Below, one piece after another: positions 8,277 to 16,895 of a stretch of 35,516 bases of DNA (the first letter of the stretch is position 1; each line of letters begins with the position of its first letter). The notes beneath the pieces were generated by a model, which ran no database searches, had not been told where the DNA came from, and worked only from the letters and a program-made list of their open reading frames with translations. This DNA is from Mongoliibacter sp. (GTDB taxonomy: Bacteria > Bacteroidota > Bacteroidia > Cytophagales > Cyclobacteriaceae), in contig NZ_REBN01000162.1 of assembly GCF_007692705.1 (NCBI RefSeq), positions 1 to 35,516 on the forward strand, given 5' to 3'. Both the position numbers and the translations under genes were made by a program.

Positions 8277-8290
8277 TTATGCATGCATAA
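8277..8290. promoter_or_regulatory. Palindromic operator 2 upstream of MarR-fadNAE
   Basis: TTATGCATGCATAA is a perfect 14-bp palindrome sharing the core TATGCATGCATA with operator 1. The pair is what would be expected for two MarR dimers binding side by side. I found no third copy of the 12-bp core in the window. Confidence 0.7.
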
Positions 8291-8319
8291 GAAATATAAC
8301 ACTTATGATTAGGCAATAA

Positions 8320-8359
8320 AAAAAACTATATTCTGATTTTAGTCAAAATATAGTTTTTT
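8320..8359. terminator. Terminator after fadD (works on both strands by structure)
   Basis: The arms 8320-8332 and 8347-8359 are perfectly complementary over 13 bp (AAAAAACTATATT / AATATAGTTTTTT) around a 14-nt loop. The A/T tracts give a U-run on either strand. It lies 66 nt after the fadD stop and before the MarR operators, so it separates the two transcription units. Confidence 0.65.
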
Positions 8360-8425
8360 ATAAGTAGTTTATTTTATAAAAACTGATATTATCGAAATTA
8401 GTTTCTAATATTAAATATCTATAAA

Positions 8426-10183
8426 TCAGGCATAAAGGGCTTCGATTTCCTTCGCATATTTCTGATGTATGACTTTTCGCTTCAATTTCATGGTTGGAGT
8501 CAGTTCACCAGTGTCTACATTCCATTGGTCTTTGAGTATTTTAAACTTTTTAACCTGCTCCCATTTACCAAAATATTTATTCAGGATATCAATTTCTTTC
8601 TGAAATTTATCAACGATTTCAGGTTTGCTCAGCATTTCGTCATCTGTGGTGTAAGGAATATCTTTATGCTTACACCAGTCCTGCAATCCGGTAATACTAG
8701 GAACAATGAGTGCAGAGGGATAATTTTTATTTTCTCCTACTATAACAATCTGCTCTATGAGGGTGGACTCCTTAAATTTATTTTCCATAGGCTGTGGGGC
8801 AATGTATTTGCCACCGGAAGTTTTGAACATTTCCTTTTTCCTGTCTGTAATCTTCAGGAAATGACCTTCGTGAATTTCACCAATGTCTCCTGTATGAAAC
8901 CAATCGCCTTCATCAATTACCTCAGCAGTGAGTTCAGGCTGTTTGTAATATCCCTGCATGATATTCGGACCTTTGACCAAAATTTCTCCATCCTCGGCAA
9001 TTTTGACTTCTACATCTTTTACTATTTTGCCTACCATACCTATCCTGATATCTTCAAGGTTACATATTGAAGCAGATATTACTGGAGAGGTTTCTGTTAA
9101 GCCATATCCTTCACATACTGGTATCTGAGCAGCCCAAAATACCCTTGCCAACCTTGGTTGCAAAGCAGAGGCGCCAGAATTAATTTGCATGATATTTCCT
9201 CCCAGTGCTTCCCTCCATTTACTAAAGATGATCTTATTCGCCAACATCAATTGGAAATTATACCACCAACCTTGGTTTTTATTAGGTTCGTATTTTAGCC
9301 CGAGATTCAATGCCCAAAAAAACAAGGATTTTTTTATTCCTGTAAGTTCATATCCTTTTGATACAATCTTGTCATACACCTTTTCCAATAACCGGGGAAC
9401 CGTGTTGAATAGGTGTGGTTGAATTTCCTTTAGGTTATCCCCTATAGATTCCATACTCTCTGCATAATAAATGGAAATGCCCATATACATAAAGCAAAAG
9501 GAACCTGTTCTTTCATAAATATGACATAATGGAAGAAAACTCAAGGCAGAGGACAAACCCTTTTCTACAATAACCCTATCTTCAATAGCAAAAACATTGT
9601 GAATTACATTTGCATGGCTTAGCATCACGCCTTTAGGCCTTCCTGTAGTGCCTGAAGTGTAGATAATGGTAAAAATATCGTTTGTCTGAATGGCTTCCTT
9701 TTTCTCTTCCAAAATGGCCAAATCACCAGTCTCCCCTGAAGACAAGAACTCTTCCCAATTTTCGCAACCTTCTATCCTGTCAAAAGAAAATATTTTAATT
9801 TCAGTACCTTCAGATGCCACTAAAGCTTTTTGGTATATTTCTTCATCTCCTACAAATACTTGTTTGACCTCTGCATGTTCAAAGATATACTTGTAATCCT
9901 CTGCTGAGATGGTCGGATACATGGGAACTGAAATTGCACCAATCTGTTGCAGTGCCAAATCTACGAAGTTCCATTCAGGCCTGTTGTTGGAAATAATAGC
10001 AACTTTATCATCTTTATTGATGCCGGAAGCTAAAAAAGCCAAACCAAGATTGTCTACTATTTTTTTTACTTCCCTTGAAGAATAGGTCTTCCATTCTCCT
10101 TCAAGCTTTTGCGCTAATGCAACATCTTTATCATATGTCGCTATTTGATAATTGATGATTTCAAATAATCTGGTGATGGTCAT
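8426..10183 (-). CDS. fadD: Long-chain acyl-CoA synthetase (AMP-forming)
   Basis: A 585-aa adenylate-forming enzyme that activates free fatty acids to acyl-CoA with ATP. The AMP-binding P-loop YTSGTTGRPKG is at residues 175-185. Further motifs are GYGLTETSP (A5-type), WFHTGDIGEI, and ITDRKKEMFKTSGGKYIAP (A8/A10 region). The length and the LCHIYERTGSF segment fit the long-chain FAA/FadD-like branch found in Bacteroidota. It lies just upstream of the MarR-fadNAE operon on the same strand and supplies its substrate. A terminator separates the two, so regulation may differ. Its start (ATG 10183) directly borders the putative replication origin. Confidence 0.93.
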   Translation of the reverse strand: MTITRLFEIINYQIATYDKDVALAQKLEGEWKTYSSREVKKIVDNLGLAFLASGINKDDKVAIISNNRPEWNFVDLALQQIGAISVPMYPTISAEDYKYIFEHAEVKQVFVGDEEIYQKALVASEGTEIKIFSFDRIEGCENWEEFLSSGETGDLAILEEKKEAIQTNDIFTIIYTSGTTGRPKGVMLSHANVIHNVFAIEDRVIVEKGLSSALSFLPLCHIYERTGSFCFMYMGISIYYAESMESIGDNLKEIQPHLFNTVPRLLEKVYDKIVSKGYELTGIKKSLFFWALNLGLKYEPNKNQGWWYNFQLMLANKIIFSKWREALGGNIMQINSGASALQPRLARVFWAAQIPVCEGYGLTETSPVISASICNLEDIRIGMVGKIVKDVEVKIAEDGEILVKGPNIMQGYYKQPELTAEVIDEGDWFHTGDIGEIHEGHFLKITDRKKEMFKTSGGKYIAPQPMENKFKESTLIEQIVIVGENKNYPSALIVPSITGLQDWCKHKDIPYTTDDEMLSKPEIVDKFQKEIDILNKYFGKWEQVKKFKILKDQWNVDTGELTPTMKLKRKVIHQKYAKEIEALYA

Positions 10184-10209
10184 ATTGAGTTATGGGTTAG
10201 GACAGATTT

Positions 10210-10239
10210 CAAATTATGAAAAAGGTCCCATTAATCCAA
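10210..10239 (-). promoter_or_regulatory. Possible fadD promoter
   Basis: On the minus strand TTG (10239-10237), 20 nt, then TAATTTG (10216-10210), one base shorter than the TAnnTTTG consensus. It is about 27 nt upstream of the fadD ATG. The position is right but the -7 match is imperfect. Confidence 0.35.
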
Positions 10240-10258
10240 TTTCAATTTTTTTGGAAGG

Positions 10259-10634
10259 TTATCCACCTCCTATTTATTTCTAAATGGTTATTTAATTAAA
10301 AGAAATTATGGTCTCTATTATAGTGTGGATTTGTTGATAAGATTTTAAGTTTTTTTAGTCCACATTTTTAAAAGCTATCTATTATACCTTATTCACTTTT
10401 TATCCACAGTATATTAGATTGTAATCGTTTGATCTTCTGCTATATGTTTGATCAGTTTTTTATTTTGTGGTTAACTCGGTTTTTACCAAAAGTTAAGAAC
10501 TTTCTGTTGACGGGTTTGTTGATAAGGGTGGATGAATGAGGACTTATCCCCAGGGTAAGTATTTGTTTTGTCTTTCTAAATATGAAATGATGATAAGTCA
10601 CCTATTGTACCCAAGTTTTCCCCACTAATCCACA
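10259..10634. other. Putative chromosomal replication origin (oriC), DnaA-box cluster
   Basis: The gene-free stretch 10184-10643 holds a dense set of DnaA-box-like 9-mers. One is perfect: TTATCCACA at 10400-10408 (+). One-mismatch boxes against TTATNCACA are 10259-10267 (TTATCCACC), 10332-10340 and 10517-10525 (both TGTTGATAA, minus), 10389-10397 (TTATTCACT), 10466-10474 (TGTGGTTAA, minus), 10544-10552 (TTATCCCCA) and 10626-10634 (TAATCCACA). Weaker ones lie at 10324-10332, 10356-10364 and 10616-10624. The interval 10271-10320 is very AT-rich and could be the unwinding element. mnmG (gidA), which is often origin-linked, and two parS sites lie 3-5 kb to the right. No other gap in the window shows such a cluster. 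Confidence 0.72.
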
Positions 10635-10643
10635 TATTAATAG

Positions 10644-12413
10644 TCAGTTGTCTACACTGTTTTCTGTCATGATTTCCTCCAACAATTCTCTGATATGTGC
10701 ATCAATTTCTGTTTTTAGATATTCCTTTTCTTCTTCAGGTAGTTTAGGAATTTGTATTATGCCTAAAGGCTTTGTTGGCTGAATAACTACCTCCAATGTC
10801 CATCCTCCTCTTACTGTAGTCTCTTTATTGTTATTGTCATTGGGATTTTCAAGGTAGTAGACCCTCTCAGCTTGTCTGTTTTCCAACATGTTATGTGTAT
10901 CCCATCTTCTATTTAAATTAGTATCTACAATTGCCCTTATCAAATAAGTTGCAGGTTCTATGTTTGTGAATATGGCTACATTGTTATCAGTAAGGTATTG
11001 TTCAGCGATTATTTCTTCTTTTTTACTGAGAATCTGTATAATTAATGGCAATTCATCTGTGTTGACTGTTACTTTAATTTCTTCTGCCAGAGTTTCTTTT
11101 TTCAATTTCCGAAAAGAGCTCTCCTTTTTATCCTTATTAAATTGGTTTTCTATATCTATAAAGGTGCTGTCGCCTGCATAAACAATAAAATTTTCAATAC
11201 TTATGCTATCTGGTACTGGCCATTCTAAAACTATTCTTGTTCTGATAAGACTGTCTTTATATGATAGCCACTCTTCTTTTACGGGTACTATTGAAGCTGA
11301 ATCATATTTGATCAATAATGAATCATAATTTATTGTATTGACTGGTTTATTAAATTTGAATTCAGCCCGTAGTTTTTCTATAAAATTCTTCTGTCCCTCT
11401 ATGCTTGTTTCAAGTGCTTCTTTTCTTCTTTCGCTCTCTTCAAATTTTGCATAAATCAGAGTATCTATTTTAAAACCTACAGAATCCACCAAATTTAATG
11501 TTATTGGAAGACTATCATTTTCCATTGGCGGATGATAGAATCGTAGTGTGTTTTCATTTCTTCTCAAGTATAAACTGTCGTTTAGACCATCGGCTTCAAC
11601 CTTGATTTCTAAAGGATACTTGCTTAAAACCACGTCAAAATTGCTTCCAGGAGATGTAGTTCTATTGATTTTAAATTCTGATATGTTGGATTTATTGAGA
11701 TAAAATTGTACCCCTGATATGTCTTCGTCTATTTTTATAGTATCACCTAAAAATGAATATGCCTCTGATTTTTCCTCTACTTTTAAGGAGTTATTGTCGT
11801 CGTGCCAAGCATAAGCCAGGTAATCTCCTGCTTTGATATTGGTTAATTTGAAGTTTCCTGCAGTATCTGCTGCTCCAATATAGTATGGAGGTGCAGTAAG
11901 GATATTTGTTGTATCCTCCATAGTATATAATCCTATTAGGACATCTTTGATTTTCTTTTCTTTTTGGGGAAAGGTATATGCAACGTTACCAGAAAAAGTT
12001 AAGCTGTCGATTTCAGGTCCAGTGGAAAATACCAGTTTAAGATTTTCAGGAACATTGCCTTCTGTGATATCGGAAATTGATTTTTGAAAATTGAATACAT
12101 AAGTAGTACTGTCCTCAAGTTCTTGGTTGAGTTTGATGGTAACTTTATTTTTCAGCGCTGTTACCTCCATCTCATCTTTATTAATTCTTGGCGTGATGAT
12201 GATTCCTTTGTTGGGGTTTTCTACTTTTACATATTCGCTGAAGATGAGTTCTATTTCCCTTGGTTTGGTATTTAAAGATTCATTTTCAGGAGTAATAGAT
12301 AATAATTTTGGTGGTTCTTCATCTTTAGGTCCTCCCATAGGGGTACTTTGTTGAGCACAAGAAAAAAGTGCAATAAATATATAAATGGATAATATTTGTA
12401 TTATATATTTCAT
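10644..12413 (-). CDS. Lipoprotein with SbsA-type Ig-like domain
   Basis: A 589-aa surface lipoprotein. A signal peptide ends in the lipobox LFSC (Cys19), followed by AQQSTPMGGPKDEEPPKLLSI. The motif GGPKDxxPP leading into an Ig-like (Big_5/SbsA) domain, with SEYVKVENPNKGIIITP and NFQKSISDITEGN, is a recurrent Bacteroidota architecture. Later parts contain a carboxypeptidase-regulatory-like repeat (GAADTAGNFKLTNIKAGDYLAYAWHDDNN) and a second such stretch near the C-terminus (IRAIVDTNLNRRWDTHN). Its ATG overlaps the methyltransferase stop by 4 nt (ATGA), so the two are translationally coupled at the end of the mnmG operon. The function is unknown. No terminator is visible after its stop, so transcripts may enter the putative origin. 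Confidence 0.8.
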   Translation of the reverse strand: MKYIIQILSIYIFIALFSCAQQSTPMGGPKDEEPPKLLSITPENESLNTKPREIELIFSEYVKVENPNKGIIITPRINKDEMEVTALKNKVTIKLNQELEDSTTYVFNFQKSISDITEGNVPENLKLVFSTGPEIDSLTFSGNVAYTFPQKEKKIKDVLIGLYTMEDTTNILTAPPYYIGAADTAGNFKLTNIKAGDYLAYAWHDDNNSLKVEEKSEAYSFLGDTIKIDEDISGVQFYLNKSNISEFKINRTTSPGSNFDVVLSKYPLEIKVEADGLNDSLYLRRNENTLRFYHPPMENDSLPITLNLVDSVGFKIDTLIYAKFEESERRKEALETSIEGQKNFIEKLRAEFKFNKPVNTINYDSLLIKYDSASIVPVKEEWLSYKDSLIRTRIVLEWPVPDSISIENFIVYAGDSTFIDIENQFNKDKKESSFRKLKKETLAEEIKVTVNTDELPLIIQILSKKEEIIAEQYLTDNNVAIFTNIEPATYLIRAIVDTNLNRRWDTHNMLENRQAERVYYLENPNDNNNKETTVRGGWTLEVVIQPTKPLGIIQIPKLPEEEKEYLKTEIDAHIRELLEEIMTENSVDN

Positions 12414-13312
12414 TTTTTCTTTAAAACGTATAATAAGCTTGAGTAATTACTTTCATTTTTCTTAGCCCAATGATTGGATTTTATACCTTTTAATATTCCT
12501 TTGGAGAGATTGAATAACGATATTTTTGAGGGATGTGTATATTTTTCTGATAAGATAGATACATAATAACTATCGAAATACATTGGAAGTATCTTTTCTA
12601 TTTTGAAGTTGAATTCATCCGCAAAAAATTGTAAAGAGTCTTGGTTGAAATGATACAAATGTCTTGGCACGTCCCATGCTGCCCAGAATTTTTTATAATG
12701 TTTGGCATCCCATGAATTAATGTTTGGTACTGCTATGATCAGGCTACCTGAATCCTCAAGTAAATTATGTATTTTTTTTGCTGTCTTTCTTAGCTTATGA
12801 ATATGTTCGAGAACATGAAATAGCGTAATAACTGTAAACTTTTTACCCTTTTTGATGTCCAATAAACTTTCATAAATTTTAATATCTTTTTCTAGCAATA
12901 TATTTCTTGCTTCTGGGTTAGGTTCTATTCCAAAGGTTTTCCAACCATCTTTTTTTGCTGCTTCTAAAAAATGACCTGTACCAGCGCCAATATCCAATAT
13001 TTTCTTTTTGTTTGGCTGTTCCTGATTGATAAGTTTTAATTTTTCATTTAAGGTTATTTTTCTTACTTGTTTGTATAAGAAATTGACAAGGTTATTTGCT
13101 TCATTCTTGTGGGAGATATAATCTTCCGATTGGTAATAATCTTGTATGTGTTTTTCTTTAGGTCTTGGATTGGTAAATACCAAATGACATTTACTGCATT
13201 GGCACAATAAAAATTCTTCCTGACTTATGGAAAGATCTTTTAACTGTAAATGATTAAGAAAAAGCCCACTTTTACAAAGTGGGCATTTATTTAACCTTTC
13301 CTGTTTGCTCAT
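12410..13312 (-). CDS. Class I SAM-dependent methyltransferase with N-terminal zinc ribbon
   Basis: About 300 aa. An N-terminal zinc ribbon (C10-x2-C13 and C39-x2-C42) precedes a Methyltransf_23-type Rossmann domain with the SAM motif ILDIGAGTG at residues 105-113, the acidic GIEPNPEA loop, and the LFHVLEHIH motif. The order zinc ribbon, methyltransferase and WDVPRHLYHF segment recalls the family acting on lipids, sugars or small molecules; the substrate is not readable. ATG 13312 shares one base with the mnmG stop (TGATG). A GTG one codon upstream (13315) is the alternative start. The tight coupling suggests expression as part of the mnmG unit. Confidence 0.85.
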   Translation of the reverse strand: MSKQERLNKCPLCKSGLFLNHLQLKDLSISQEEFLLCQCSKCHLVFTNPRPKEKHIQDYYQSEDYISHKNEANNLVNFLYKQVRKITLNEKLKLINQEQPNKKKILDIGAGTGHFLEAAKKDGWKTFGIEPNPEARNILLEKDIKIYESLLDIKKGKKFTVITLFHVLEHIHKLRKTAKKIHNLLEDSGSLIIAVPNINSWDAKHYKKFWAAWDVPRHLYHFNQDSLQFFADEFNFKIEKILPMYFDSYYVSILSEKYTHPSKISLFNLSKGILKGIKSNHWAKKNESNYSSLLYVLKKK

Positions 13313-15177
13313 CACCTACCCAAATAGACGGTTAATATTGATAAATCAGCCGGCGATACACCACTAATCCGTGAAGCTTGACCTAATGTCTCAGGTCTAA
13401 TTTTCTGTAATTTCTGTTTTCCCTCAGCAGAAAGAGCAGGTATACTCAAATAGTCGAAAGCTAATGGTATTTTGTAATCCTCCATATTATTGAGTTTTTC
13501 AACCATTTGCTGTTCTTTGATGATATAGCTTTCATATTTTATTTGGATCTCAGCTTGTTCTAATGCCTCTTTGCTATATTTTGATAAATATAGTCTTGTA
13601 TCAGGATCTAACTCCATTACCTTTTTTAGGCCCATCTGAGGTCTTTTAAGCAACTTCTCTATAGTAATTTTCTCCCTGATTGTAGCAGTTTCAAACTCTT
13701 CAAGTCCTTCATTTATTTGATCGGGGGAAAGTCGCTTTTGCTTTAAATCATTTATGAGGGTTGCTGTATCGTTCTTTTTATCAAGTACTTTTTCCAGTCT
13801 TCTGTCGTCTGCTAATCCGATTTTATGACCTAATTGTGTTAGACGTAAGTCAGCATTATCTTGTCGTAGTAATAGTCTGAACTCAGCTCTAGAAGTAAAC
13901 ATTCTATAGGGTTCTTCAGTGCCTTTATTTATCAGGTCATCTATCAAGACGCCGATATAAGCATCAGATCTTTTCAATAGAAAAGGTTCCTCTTCCTTCA
14001 CTTTCAATGCTGCATTAATACCTGCTACCAATCCCTGCGAAGCAGCTTCTTCATATCCTGTAGTACCATTTATCTGTCCTGCGAAATACAGATTTTCTAC
14101 AAGTTGTGTTTCTAAGGTTAATTTTAGCTGTGTTGGTGGGAAAAAATCATATTCTATAGCATATCCTGGTCTAAACATTTTTGCATTTTCAAAACCTGCT
14201 ATTTTTCTCATTGCAGCGTACTGCACATCCTCTGGAAGTGAAGTTGAAAATCCATTTACGTATATTTCTACTGTATTCCAGCCTTCAGGTTCTACGAATA
14301 TCTGATGTCTTTCTCTTTCTGCAAATCTGTTGATTTTGTCTTCAATAGAAGGGCAGTATCTGGGTCCTAATCCTTGTATGCGCCCATTAAACATAGGTGA
14401 ACGGTCAAAACCTGTTTCCAAGGTACTGTGGACCTCTTTATTTGTGTATGTTATCCAACAAGGCCTTTGATGTGTGAGTGTGTTTGTTTCATCGGAAAAG
14501 GAGAATTTTTCTGGGTTTTCATCTCCGTGTTGAATCTCCATTTTGGTGTAATCCAGTGATCTTCCATCAACTCTTGGCGGTGTCCCTGTTTTCATCCTTC
14601 CGGATTCGAACCCTAAACTTTGCAGTTGTTCTGTTATCCCTTTAGCTGCTGCCTCCCCTGTTCTACCACCTCCGAATTGCTTTTCTCCTATATGAATAAG
14701 ACCGTTTAAAAATGTACCGTTTGTCAAAACAACCGATTTTGCTTTGATTTCTATACCGATACTTGTTTTTATACCTGTTACTCTCTGATCTTTTACAACA
14801 ATACCTGTTACCATTTCCTGCCAGAAATCTACATTTGGGTTACTCTCCAATGCCAATCGCCATTCTTCAGCAAATCTCATTCTGTCATTTTGTGATCTTG
14901 GAGACCACATAGCAGGCCCTTTTGATCTATTGAGCATCCTGAATTGAATCATAGATTTGTCAGATATTATTCCTGACATACCTCCCAAAGCATCAATTTC
15001 CCTAACAATTTGACCTTTTGCCACACCACCCATAGCTGGATTACATGACATTTGAGCAATATTGTTCATATTCATAGTACAAAGCAAAACTTTTGCACCA
15101 ATCTTAGCAGCAGCATTTGCAGCCTCGCAGCCTGCATGTCCCGCCCCCACTACAATCACATCATATTCTGGAAACAT
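13312..15177 (-). CDS. mnmG: tRNA uridine-5-carboxymethylaminomethyl modification enzyme MnmG (GidA)
   Basis: A 621-aa FAD-binding protein that, with MnmE, builds the cmnm5 group on the wobble uridine of certain tRNAs. The FAD motif is VVGAGHAGCEAA near residues 9-20. Family signatures follow: CNPAMGGVAKGQIVREIDALGG, GTFLNGLIHIGE, GGGRTGE, MKTGTPPRVDG, RPCWITYTN, and the C-terminal SRISGVSPADLSIL helical region. The length is typical. Upstream, in the gap to ybeY, lie two parS-like sites. mnmG is linked to oriC in many bacteria, which fits the DnaA-box cluster 2.7 kb beyond its 3' end. Confidence 0.97.
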   Translation of the reverse strand: MFPEYDVIVVGAGHAGCEAANAAAKIGAKVLLCTMNMNNIAQMSCNPAMGGVAKGQIVREIDALGGMSGIISDKSMIQFRMLNRSKGPAMWSPRSQNDRMRFAEEWRLALESNPNVDFWQEMVTGIVVKDQRVTGIKTSIGIEIKAKSVVLTNGTFLNGLIHIGEKQFGGGRTGEAAAKGITEQLQSLGFESGRMKTGTPPRVDGRSLDYTKMEIQHGDENPEKFSFSDETNTLTHQRPCWITYTNKEVHSTLETGFDRSPMFNGRIQGLGPRYCPSIEDKINRFAERERHQIFVEPEGWNTVEIYVNGFSTSLPEDVQYAAMRKIAGFENAKMFRPGYAIEYDFFPPTQLKLTLETQLVENLYFAGQINGTTGYEEAASQGLVAGINAALKVKEEEPFLLKRSDAYIGVLIDDLINKGTEEPYRMFTSRAEFRLLLRQDNADLRLTQLGHKIGLADDRRLEKVLDKKNDTATLINDLKQKRLSPDQINEGLEEFETATIREKITIEKLLKRPQMGLKKVMELDPDTRLYLSKYSKEALEQAEIQIKYESYIIKEQQMVEKLNNMEDYKIPLAFDYLSIPALSAEGKQKLQKIRPETLGQASRISGVSPADLSILTVYLGR

Positions 15178-15193
15178 ACATTTCTATTTAAAT

Positions 15194-15209
15194 TGTTTCA
15201 CGTGAAACA
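15194..15209. other. parS site 1 (ParB-binding centromere)
   Basis: TGTTTCACGTGAAACA is a perfect 16-bp palindrome identical to the consensus parS of Bacillus and most other chromosomal ParB systems. It lies in the 70-bp gap between ybeY and mnmG. Chromosomal parS sites cluster near oriC. Confidence 0.9.
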
Positions 15210-15227
15210 GTGATTATTAATTCATAT

Positions 15228-15243
15228 AGTTTCACGTGGAACA
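15228..15243. other. parS site 2 (near-perfect)
   Basis: AGTTTCACGTGGAACA differs from the 16-bp consensus at two positions. Its reverse complement, TGTTCCACGTGAAACT, differs by one base from the common TGTTCCACGTGAAACA variant. It is centred 34 bp from site 1 in the same intergenic gap. Confidence 0.8.
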
Positions 15244-15247
15244 GTTG

Positions 15248-15667
15248 TTATTCAAACATTTCAATGGCTTTATTTTCCATCAAACGCATTGTGTTTTTTT
15301 CTTCTTTTGTTTTGTCTCTATAACCCATCAGGTGTAATAGTCCGTGGCTCAATACACGTTTTAGTTCTGCGTCGAATTCTATTTTAGAATTTACTGCATT
15401 GTCTTTGATCCTTTCTATACTTACAAATATATCCCCTTCTATTTCTGTTTTTTTCTCAGAATTATCAAAAGTAATGATATCTGTGTAAGTGTCGTGTTTT
15501 AGATATTCTAAATTAATATTGTATAGGTACTCATCTGTACAGAATATATAATTCAGATCTTTTATAGAAAAGCCTTCTGATGTTGCAATATTTCTTAACC
15601 AGGACTTAAATCTATTTTTAGGTTTTAAATCAAAACGAATATCTTCTTGAAAAAAGAGAATGGCCAT
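15248..15667 (-). CDS. ybeY: Endoribonuclease YbeY, rRNA maturation factor
   Basis: A 139-aa single-domain metalloprotein of the UPF0054 family, involved in 16S rRNA 3'-end processing and ribosome quality control. The metal motif reads SHGLLHLMGYRD: H108 and H112 match the first two zinc ligands, but the third position is D118 instead of the usual His. Asp there could still bind metal, and I recall the same change in other Bacteroidota. The start ATG 15667 follows the RsbW-like stop by 1 nt, so the two are co-translated. The stop lies 4 nt from parS site 2. Confidence 0.92.
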   Translation of the reverse strand: MAILFFQEDIRFDLKPKNRFKSWLRNIATSEGFSIKDLNYIFCTDEYLYNINLEYLKHDTYTDIITFDNSEKKTEIEGDIFVSIERIKDNAVNSKIEFDAELKRVLSHGLLHLMGYRDKTKEEKNTMRLMENKAIEMFE

Positions 15668-15668
15668 T

Positions 15669-16067
15669 TTACATGTAAAATGTTAGTATTGTTTTTCTTC
15701 CTTCATCTTCAAACTTTACTTCGTCTGAAAGATGCTTGATGATATAGATTCCTCTGCCTCCAGCCTTTTCTAGATTTTCGGGAGATGTTGGGTCTTCTAG
15801 ATTTTCAGAATCAAATCCTTTGCCTTGATCTGTTATGGTAAACATAATTTCATTGTCACCCAAGGCTAGTTCTAATTCTACTTTTTTAGTACTATCCATA
15901 TTATTGCCATGAATGATAGCATTGGTTACACATTCTGTTACAGAAATCATGATGTTTCCATATATATCCTCATCAATAGTGTACTTTTCTTTAGCATTAT
16001 CAATAAAGCTTTCTATAATTTTGATATTCTCCATCAGAGATGGAATTGAAATTTTAATAGATTTCAT
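15669..16067 (-). CDS. RsbW-like ATP-binding protein (anti-sigma/serine kinase HATPase_c_2)
   Basis: A 132-aa stand-alone GHKL ATPase domain. The N box reads VTECVTNAIIHGN, the G1 box TDQGKGFD, and the G2 box GGRGIYIIKHLSDEV. This is the pattern of RsbW/SpoIIAB-type serine kinases that bind sigma factors or phosphorylate STAS-domain antagonists. No STAS partner, PP2C phosphatase or sigma gene is adjacent. In Bacteroidota such orphans sit commonly next to ybeY. The partner is unknown. Confidence 0.85.
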   Translation of the reverse strand: MKSIKISIPSLMENIKIIESFIDNAKEKYTIDEDIYGNIMISVTECVTNAIIHGNNMDSTKKVELELALGDNEIMFTITDQGKGFDSENLEDPTSPENLEKAGGRGIYIIKHLSDEVKFEDEGRKTILTFYM

Positions 16068-16098
16068 AGACTATATATGGATAATTACATTATTAATT

Positions 16099-16866
16099 TC
16101 ATTTAACATCTAGTTGTAACACTATTGGGCAATGATCTGAATGGTGTACATCTGCCAATATTTTTGCGTTTTTCATTTTACTTTCAAATGGTGCACTTAC
16201 CATATGGTAATCTATTCGCCACCCAAGGTTTTTGGCTCTAGCCCCTGCCCTGTAGCTCCACCAAGTATATTGATGAGGTTCAGGGTTGAATTTTCTAAAG
16301 CTGTCAACAAAGCCGGAATCTGTGAATTTATCCATCCATGTTCTTTCTTCAGGTAAAAATCCTGATGAATTTTTATTAGATACAGGATTATGGATATCTA
16401 TAGGTTTATGACAGATATTATAATCTCCGCTTAAAATCAAATTAGGTATTTTTTGGCTTAAATCCTGAGTGAAGCCATAAATATCATCAAGAAATTGATA
16501 TTTAAAATCTTGTCTAATATCTCCGGTAGTTCCTGATGGAAAGTAAGATGAAATAAAAGAAAACTGATCGAAGTCAACCCTTATCATTCGTCCTTCATCA
16601 TCATATGCAGGCATATCCATTCCATATACCACATGATTTGGTTTGACTTTACTTAATATGGCCACTCCGCTATATCCTTTTTTGACTGCTGGGTACCAAT
16701 ATACATGGTATCCAAGATCTGTAAATATGGAAGTGTCTATCTGATTCTCCATCGCTTTTACTTCCTGTAAGCCAATGATGTCTGGATTTTCTTGTGTTAA
16801 CCAATCAACAAAGCCTTTGTTGATGGCTGCCCTGATTCCATTGACATTATAGGATACGATTTTCAT
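16099..16866 (-). CDS. xth: Exodeoxyribonuclease III / AP endonuclease
   Basis: A 255-aa member of the EEP (exonuclease-endonuclease-phosphatase) family acting at abasic sites in base-excision repair. Visible active-site elements are MKIVSYNVNGIRAA with N7, IIGLQEVKA with the metal-binding Glu, YPSGT, LSGDYNICH (Asp and Asn of the catalytic motif), WRIDYHMVS, and the terminal SDHCPIVL Asp-His pair. The length and the GIRAAxxKGF start are typical of Xth. It is co-directional with its neighbours, 31 nt before the RsbW-like gene. Confidence 0.95.
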   Translation of the reverse strand: MKIVSYNVNGIRAAINKGFVDWLTQENPDIIGLQEVKAMENQIDTSIFTDLGYHVYWYPAVKKGYSGVAILSKVKPNHVVYGMDMPAYDDEGRMIRVDFDQFSFISSYFPSGTTGDIRQDFKYQFLDDIYGFTQDLSQKIPNLILSGDYNICHKPIDIHNPVSNKNSSGFLPEERTWMDKFTDSGFVDSFRKFNPEPHQYTWWSYRAGARAKNLGWRIDYHMVSAPFESKMKNAKILADVHHSDHCPIVLQLDVK

Positions 16867-16895
16867 GTAGATAGGATGGTTTTTGTTGAATGTAT

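Noticed and set aside
8465-9070. Plus-strand open frame of 201 codons opposite fadD
   Set aside because: Composition is Phe/Tyr-rich as expected for an antisense frame, and fadD motifs are intact on the other strand.
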